Shown here in pieces: positions 57,800 through 64,000 of a stretch of 64,000 nucleotides of DNA. The position numbers were made by a program, and so were the translations under genes. Source of the stretch: Paragonimus westermani (lineage: Eukaryota; Platyhelminthes; Trematoda; Plagiorchiida; Troglotrematidae). Every line of letters begins with the position of its first letter. Position 1 is the stretch's first letter. Under the pieces are notes generated by a model, which saw nothing but the letters and a program-made list of their open reading frames with translations, did no database searches and was not told where the DNA came from. The stretch covers positions 1 to 64,000 of the forward strand of contig QNGE01003232.1 in assembly GCA_008508345.1 (NCBI GenBank), written 5' to 3'.

Positions 57800-59919
57800 C
57801 TACTTAACAAACCAACAGTGGTTAATGTGTGATCGGCAATTATCTCTTTGCTATTTCCGCATGTCTCTCTATTCTGGCAAGCCGTCCAAAGGATCATGGG
57901 GAAGTAGGGAGTACCGAGTTCCGAAAGTTCAATGACTCTAAGCGTAGAATACCAGAGCCATGTGTAATTATGGAGGTTAGGATACGGCTAATGCAAGAAA
58001 TGAAGATCGAGATAAGCCCTGGGACTACCATTAGAGTAAGCCAAAAATACGGGCCTTGGAAGAACACTTCGTATTCTACAGGTATGCAGTGTGAAGAATC
58101 CGTACCTAAACTCCATCTTGTTATGCTGCATTTCAATTTTGAGTGGTGTCTTCTCAGGTCGCTTGTTCCCACTATACTGATTACATACTTGCGCAAGCTG
58201 CCGTGTGACCTGTTGGTCAAAAAGGTGATGACCAGCTCTTCTCTGAGCCGACAGAATTCTAACTGATAATTTTTCAGCATCGGAAGATGTGTTTCAGATG
58301 TCCTCCTCGTTGCTCCACAAATGGTCAAAGTGGCGTTGCGCTGGAAATTCACAGGAGGTGATTTGTCCTCGTAAAGTAGTGAAGACTAGGTCACCAATGC
58401 AGCCCACTGGGTTTATTTTAAGTCGACATAAAAAGGGATGGAGTGAATCATCCGGAAGCCCTCTCTGTCTTCTCTGAGGCCAGTTGTACATGGAATTCAT
58501 GACATTTGTGGAATACAGTGGTCATTGGGTGTATTCACTGATCGCTAACCCTTAACGCCATCCGCAAACAGTGGTATTGAAGACGAAGTTAAAGATCGTT
58601 GACGGAGATGGGACGGAAATTGCGTCAGGAGTTAAACCTCGAAGAAAACCAAGAAAGTTCTCACGCCAACTGGAGAACTCAAGCTCGACGCGAATGGTGT
58701 TGAGGCCTGGCAGCCAGTCACTTTGGGTGCTTGCATTGCATGCCTTTGTGATGGGGTCTGTCACTCGGAGCTCAGTAATTCACCCTATCTAATTCTTTAA
58801 CTAGGTCAAGGTGACCGGTATGCACGACATAACTCGTACCAGCTAATTCTGTTCAACGGTCAATGGATAAAACTAAACTCGTCGTGTGAGCAAAACCTAG
58901 AATGGGTACCGGAAAGGTGGTTGCGATGAGGCAAGCTTTTGTGAAATAAGTCTTATATCAAAGTCTCTAGTGCTTTCGACGTTCAAACAACGGTGACTGG
59001 ACGTTATTCAACAAAACGATCTCGCCTGCCATCATTGAAGCTAGATGTTATATTAATATGAAGCCAACTGTCGCGTGCCAGGCTCTCAGGCGGAATTCAT
59101 GAGCGTCAGTTTTAGGAGAGTCGAAGGTTTTCTGATTGTCTTAAAAAACTCTGGCTGGAACATCAGTGCACTCAAATCACAGATCGAGTATTTTCCGACG
59201 TAGTTGCTCGGAATACCCTAATTGCCCATCAGACGACATTGATGGTGCTTTTGTGATGGTTCTAGAAACACACGAATAAAGCAATTGAATTTGATAGCTT
59301 CCAGAGCTAGTTTCGATGCAGCGGTAATTGTTAAGGTAGCTGTCTGTGCTGAGTGTTTGACAACTGTTACGTGTTTTATAGAAGGTTGATGATCACTGCC
59401 CCTATATTTATCTACTCCAATCCAAGGATTGCGAGTTTCTCTTGCAAAACTGACGTAAACATTCGGAATACGCGTGCGACAAACCACTCATCCCGCGAAC
59501 GTTAATCTTGATGTATTACCAAATCTTGATATCGTTTACTTCTAAGGACTTGTACCCGCTCAGTTTTCCTGTCTTATTTTCCATTGCCGGATAATTTTTG
59601 TATGTGCCATGGTTTTGTTTGCGCTTGACCGCTTCCCCGTTACGCGACTACTGTACTTGATCACAACCTTGCCCCAGCTGTAACTTCGTGTGTACTTGAA
59701 CGATATTTGGTGATGGACGACAGTCTCATTGAAGAAGGAATGCGTTTAAATGATGGGTTAAGGTTTGTGAAGGTATGACTAGAATTTTGCGAGAGGTTGA
59801 AGAAACGATCTGTATTTGATAAGACTGAGGAGCCGTCTGGGAGAATGAATGCAAACGTTCTCCTGTCTGTCACGTCAAAGAGACCTCATACTTACGGTTT
59901 CCAATGAAGCACTCTGTAT
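57800..59919. other. Unassigned stretch between Gypsy-1 and the BEL/Pao relic
   Basis: Opposed frames at 57829-58266 (plus) and 57894-58352 (minus) and others below 90 codons show no motif. The right part may include the 5' LTR and leader of the BEL/Pao element, but the matching 3' LTR would lie outside the window. Confidence 0.4.
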
Positions 59920-60465
59920 GTGCGCAACTTAGTCATCAGCGTGGGTTTGCCAAAAATTCAGCTAGAACCTTTTGAATGTTTGCCTTTAAAATTCAATAGC
60001 TTCGTGCAAAATCTTGAGCTTTACATGACTAACAGATTGAACGACAGAGGACAGAAGTTACCCTGCCTGATTTTTTTACTGCATGAGTCACGTAAGACAA
60101 CTATTGAACACCGCATATTGCTGACTAACGAAATAGGATTTACTGAGGCAACCGGAATATCGGGGCGACGATTTGAAAGGTCGCATGAAATTGTTCAGTC
60201 TATCACCAAGGACTTGTTTAACGGTCCGAGGCTCGCCATGGGAGACATTGGAGGTCTTCAACGTTTAGCTACTCAGATGAATGGTTGTCAGTTGACGATG
60301 TCCCAACGGAACCACCCATTTCAGTTAAGTTGTCCAACCAGCCCTCTCAGTATCGTGGATAGACTTCCTCGCCCAGTGCAAAGGAAGTGGGCGGAATTAG
60401 CTGACTGTTACAAACACTGGTCGGAGCCTCCTTTCAACGACTTACTTGAGATTATGTATCGGTGA
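59920..60465 (+). pseudogene. BEL/Pao gag (DUF1759-like)
   Basis: A 181-codon frame begins near LPKIQLEPFECLPLKFNSF, the signature start of the DUF1759 Gag domain, and continues through FNGPRLAMGDIGGLQRLATQ and IVDRLPRPVQRKWAE. This stretch is still open, but the following Gag part with the zinc knuckles (about 60620-60800, with cysteines and histidines in the ACRRF and CLLPNHTAK regions) is in other frames. Confidence 0.85.
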
Positions 60466-60849
60466 ATCTCGATTTTAAGTAACCTGTACGATCAACTGAA
60501 CCCCCGGTCACTCGAGGGCCGTATCAGTAGAAATGAGACCGCGCCCTTCCGCGAGGGTTCTCAACGGATGCCGCTTGTGTCAACTGTCGTCAGAGTGGTA
60601 AATAAGCCACACCAACAGGCAGTATGCGGTGATGACCATGATTTGCTCGCGTGCCGGCGGTTTGGATGCATATCATCAGGAGGGAGACGCGAAGTTCCAA
60701 GGAAGTGTGAACGACGCTCCGTTTGTCTTCTGCCAAACCACACAGCCAAGTATTTCAGAGTCCGTATACAGTGTTCACGGCCTCTTTGTGGAGGGTGACA
60801 TCATACCCTGATGCACACAGGCCCGGCGCCTTCTGGAACCGAGGTCGAA

Positions 60850-62211
60850 GTGGAGGAGTCAAGCTGCAAAGCCACCTGTTTGCACGAGAGAGAGGTTCTT
60901 CTGGGTTTCGTGCCTGTCATATTAGATGGTCAGTCAGGGCGGTTGAAACATATGCCCTTCTAGATAACGGGTCCGATACCACACCCACAGAGGAGTCTAG
61001 CTGAGCGACTAGGGCTGCCAACATGTGAGCGAACATTCAACATTCGTACGCTGAGTAAAGCCGCTACCATCGAATGCCAAGATCTGGGTTTGGAAGGACA
61101 AGGATTTTACAACCAAGGGTCTTCCGGTTGAACGGACGGAAACCATATCTGATGATGACGTTCGGCGGTGGCCTCACTTGGCCGGTCTACCCATCACCTC
61201 GTTGAAGAAAGGTAAATTCGGGCTACCAATAGGTTACGACATGCCGGAAGCAAGTTTAGTAATAGATCGGCGGGCAGGAAACAGGCGTCAACCATACGCT
61301 GTAAAAAACATCTTGGGCTGGACTTTGCGAAGCCCTATGTCACTCTCAGCAAGCAGCAAGGTTGACGTTCATTGCTTTAGGGTACTCAACTAACACGATT
61401 GTTTCAACAGACGTCCGACCTAGAGTTTGTTGAACGCGGAGTGTCCGATGAGGTGGTTCATTCATGTGCTGATCAACGAGCGTAGCGTATTGTAGAGCTC
61501 ACAGTTGTGCTCAAGGACGGTCGGCATGAGATTGGCTTGCCGCGGAGGTTTAATAGTGTAAGTCTTCCCGATATCCGATGGTTGGCTCAGAAACGTCTGA
61601 ATTTGATAGGCAAAAGACTTTCTCACGATAATGTATTGGCACGTAAATATAACGAGAATATCAAGGTACACCAGACCAGAAGTTACAGATCCAGAGTTGA
61701 CACCAGCGAGGATAAGACCCTTCCCCAGCGTTACCTACCTCACCACCGGGTGTTGAATTAGATTAAACCTGGGAAGGTGCGGATAGTACTCGACTGCGCA
61801 GCGAGATGCAATGACACCTATTTGAACAAGGTCCTGCTGCAGGGGCCAGTGCTGACAAGCAACGTATTGGGTGTGTTGTTGCGGTTCCGAAATGGTTTGA
61901 TAACCTTGTCATCAGGAAGAGAGGAAATGTTTTTACAGATGAAGGTCCTTGAAAGAGACCGGTGGGTACTAGGCTTTCTTTGGCGGATTAATGAACCATT
62001 GTCTAGCTCACCGGACACGCGTGAGATTATAGTCCATCCTTTCGGGGCTAGTTCTTCGCTCTTTTGCGCGTCATATGCACTCAGGAAGACTGCGATTGAT
62101 AATGAGCATCGATTTAGCAGGATGGCCAGCCAAATTATGTTAGAGTATTTTCACGTTGACGACTGCTTAGTATCACTGGATACGCTTGAAGACGCCAGAT
62201 GTGTAGTCTGA
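60850..62211 (+). pseudogene. BEL/Pao protease and reverse transcriptase, broken
   Basis: The protease active site reads TYALLDNGSDTT (aspartate codon at 60963); DNGS is usual for this group. A post-protease segment (61178-61393) contains GLPITSLKKGKFGLPIG and NILGWTLR. RT segments at 61507-61761 and 61777-62211 carry RWLAQKRLNLIGKRL, YLPHHRVLN, VRIVLDCAARCNDTYLN and the catalytic box VDDCLVSLDT (near 62155). A stop separates the two RT frames. Several motifs are degraded. Confidence 0.82.
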
Positions 62212-62367
62212 TCTGCGCGAAGTGCTTCTCCTGAGTGGATATGAACTAGGAAAGTGGAAGTGTAGCACACCAGAGGCGCAGTTGGATATACCGCCAAACG
62301 AAAGGGCATCTCTGTCAGCAGCACTGGACCTAGGTGATCACACTCACCGGAAGTCCGTCGGGGTCCA

Positions 62368-64000
62368 GTGACACGTACCGGAAGCCTGTTTCAGGTTTCG
62401 CGTATCTTTACCAAAGAAGCCATTCACTCGGAGGAGCTTGTTAGCTTGTATTGTGTCGGTGTACGACCCACTGGGTTAATTGCCCAGCTTGTTCTCCGCG
62501 GTCAGAAGTTACTCCGGGGCTCATGTGGCGCGAATATCTGGTGGGATACACCCTTAGACGAAAAGTGTCAGGGTGAGTGGGGAACGTGGACACGGGGCGT
62601 AGTGACGACAGACTCAGTTACTGCAACGCGTTGTATCAGACCCCATGGGAAGGCACCGACACGTACGGAGTTGCGTATTTTTTCCGACGCTTCCGAGAGG
62701 GGTTATGGAGCTGTCGACTATTTCCGAGACGTGTTGGGAGATGGCAGCATGTTTTGCTGTTTCTTGGTGAGGAAGTCCTGTGTTGCCCCCTTAAAGCACT
62801 CATTTACCCCGCGGTGTTGGCGGTTAAACTTTTGACCACTGAAAACATTACACTTCGGACGGACCCCGTCATCGTGTTGGAGTAATTGAGAAGCACCTCT
62901 TGTCGCTTTGTCACATTTGCAGCCAACCGCGTCCAACTAATTCGTGAATATGCCCGGGGTTGTCGATGGCGACACATTTCGTCCGAGTTAAGCCCTGCGG
63001 ACAAAGCTTCGCGAGGAACCTGTGATGCTAGTTCTCGTGAGATTTACACGTGGCTAAGTGGCCCAGCCCTTCTATTTGGACTTGGGAATTTGTGGCCACC
63101 GGACAAGCCGCTCAGGCCGATTCGAGCTGAGAGAAACCAAATTATGGAAGGTGCTGGTATTAACCAGTGTTATCAGCGCGCAACTGTATATGGAGCTTGT
63201 TCCGCGTTACTCTCGCTCGTACGCCCTACTCCGTGCGGTATCACGATTAATACGTTTCAATAATTAGTTCACTTGCACAAAAGCCGGTCGACAATGTTCC
63301 ATTATGCTGGGTCCTTTGCGTAAGTTAGAATTGGACCTGGCTTGTGAATCCATCGTCCCACTGAAGCGAGGAAGCTCCTTTGGTAAGGGCTGTGTGGAAC
63401 ACTCCAAAAGCCGACGGGATACGCTAGCCCGACTAAAGCCTGTCACCATAAACGGTGTTCTGTGTCTCAGTAGAAGAATTTCTACCAGGCTACCTAGCGG
63501 CACTCGAATAATGATACTGCAGCCCGCGGAACTGTTACGGATATTGTTATCAGACACTATCACGAGATCGAAGGTCACATGGGAGCTAGTAACGTCTTAT
63601 CATCTATTCGAAGAAGGTTGTGGATTGTCAAGGGCATGGCTGGGGTGCACCGCGTTCTGTTAAAGAGTATGAAGTGCGAAATATTGGCAACGAAGCCGTG
63701 TCAACAAGTGATGGCCCCGCTTCCTGCTGATCGCAAAACGCTTGGTGGTGCCGCATTTACAGCCTGTAGCGTGGATTATTCTGGACCTCTTGAGGTTCAA
63801 ACTGGGAGGAGCATTTGTAAGGAATATGGTTCTCATCACGTGTTAAATAACAAGAGCTATACATTCAAAAGTGCCAAAGTCGATGTCAACGAAATCCTTT
63901 CTGATGGCTCTAATGAGGTTCATAGGACGTCGGAGTGTGCCGGAAATCACGTATTTCGACAACGGATCCAACTTTGTGAGCGCGGAATCAGAGCTGAGAG
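62368..64000 (+). pseudogene. BEL/Pao RNase H and integrase, broken, truncated by window end
   Basis: The RNase H-like part has RIFSDASERGYGAVDYF near 62673. Later segments in mixed frames correspond to the connector and zinc-binding part. The integrase core shows its first acidic motif VDYSGPLEV (Asp codon at 63774) and second motif FDNGSNFVSAESEL (Asp codon at 63958) in the final bases. The glutamate would lie past 64000. Confidence 0.78.

Larger units (their letters stand above)
59920..64000 (+). mobile_element. BEL/Pao LTR retrotransposon, decayed, continues past window end
   Basis: Gag (DUF1759-type), zinc knuckles, protease, RT, RNase H and integrase remnants follow in BEL/Pao order on the plus strand, in many frames with stops. 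The integrase core is reached only at the last bases, so the 3' end and LTR lie beyond 64000. No 5' LTR could be defined. Confidence 0.85.

Noticed and set aside
1..64000. CRISPR arrays, operons, bacterial promoters or phage genes
   Set aside because: The window is eukaryotic (spliced gene, LTR, Penelope-like and BEL elements), and no regularly spaced repeat-spacer array was seen.

Overview
This is a eukaryotic, repeat-dominated window, most probably from a parasitic flatworm (Platyhelminthes, likely a digenean trematode). That placement is inference from three things: a Ty3/gypsy element with a CsRn1-type CHCC-like nucleocapsid and a tRNA-Trp-like primer site; a tRNA-derived retroposon carrying a hammerhead ribozyme, the architecture known from the schistosome Sm-alpha family; and a host gene with many tiny introns (32-41 nt). 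The species cannot be fixed from the sequence alone.

Only one host gene is convincingly recognisable: an 11-exon CCAR1/CCAR2 (DBC1)-type gene on the minus strand, 52137 down to 48721. My splice model gives an intact 881-residue frame with an RG-rich N-terminus, a DBC1/Nudix-like domain, a SAP domain, an inactive EF-hand-like region and a C-terminal coiled coil.

Layout. 0-11 kb: long gene-free DNA with copies of a tRNA-derived SINE (SINE-A) and an unidentified dispersed family (repeat-B), with one SINE-A nested in a repeat-B copy. 11.8-13.2 kb: Penelope-like element, minus strand, frameshifted and lacking its 3' half. 13.9-15.4 kb: strongly decayed Ty3/gypsy pol relic, minus strand. 16.36 kb: (TA)n. 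18.9-21.0 kb: two 296-bp arms of a near-perfect inverted repeat. 26.4-26.6 kb: a second tRNA-like retroposon (SINE-B) with a complete hammerhead ribozyme on the minus strand; related degraded copies lie at 19.3 and 30.9 kb. 31-34 kb: a diverged direct repeat and a short tandem array. 36.3-40.6 kb: Gypsy-2, with two 183-bp LTRs, broken by a stop in gag, an insertion of about 390 bp in RT and later frame breaks. 40.6-48.7 kb: no supported gene. 48.7-52.2 kb: the CCAR gene. 52.5-57.8 kb: Gypsy-1, with two 301-bp LTRs, an open 1025-codon pol and a broken gag. 59.9-64.0 kb: a decayed BEL/Pao element running off the right edge.

The most interesting signal is the 45-nt hammerhead at 26467-26511, which matches every conserved core position and sits just downstream of a Pol III-type tRNA-like promoter. 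Most other open frames are short chance frames or remnants of mobile elements.
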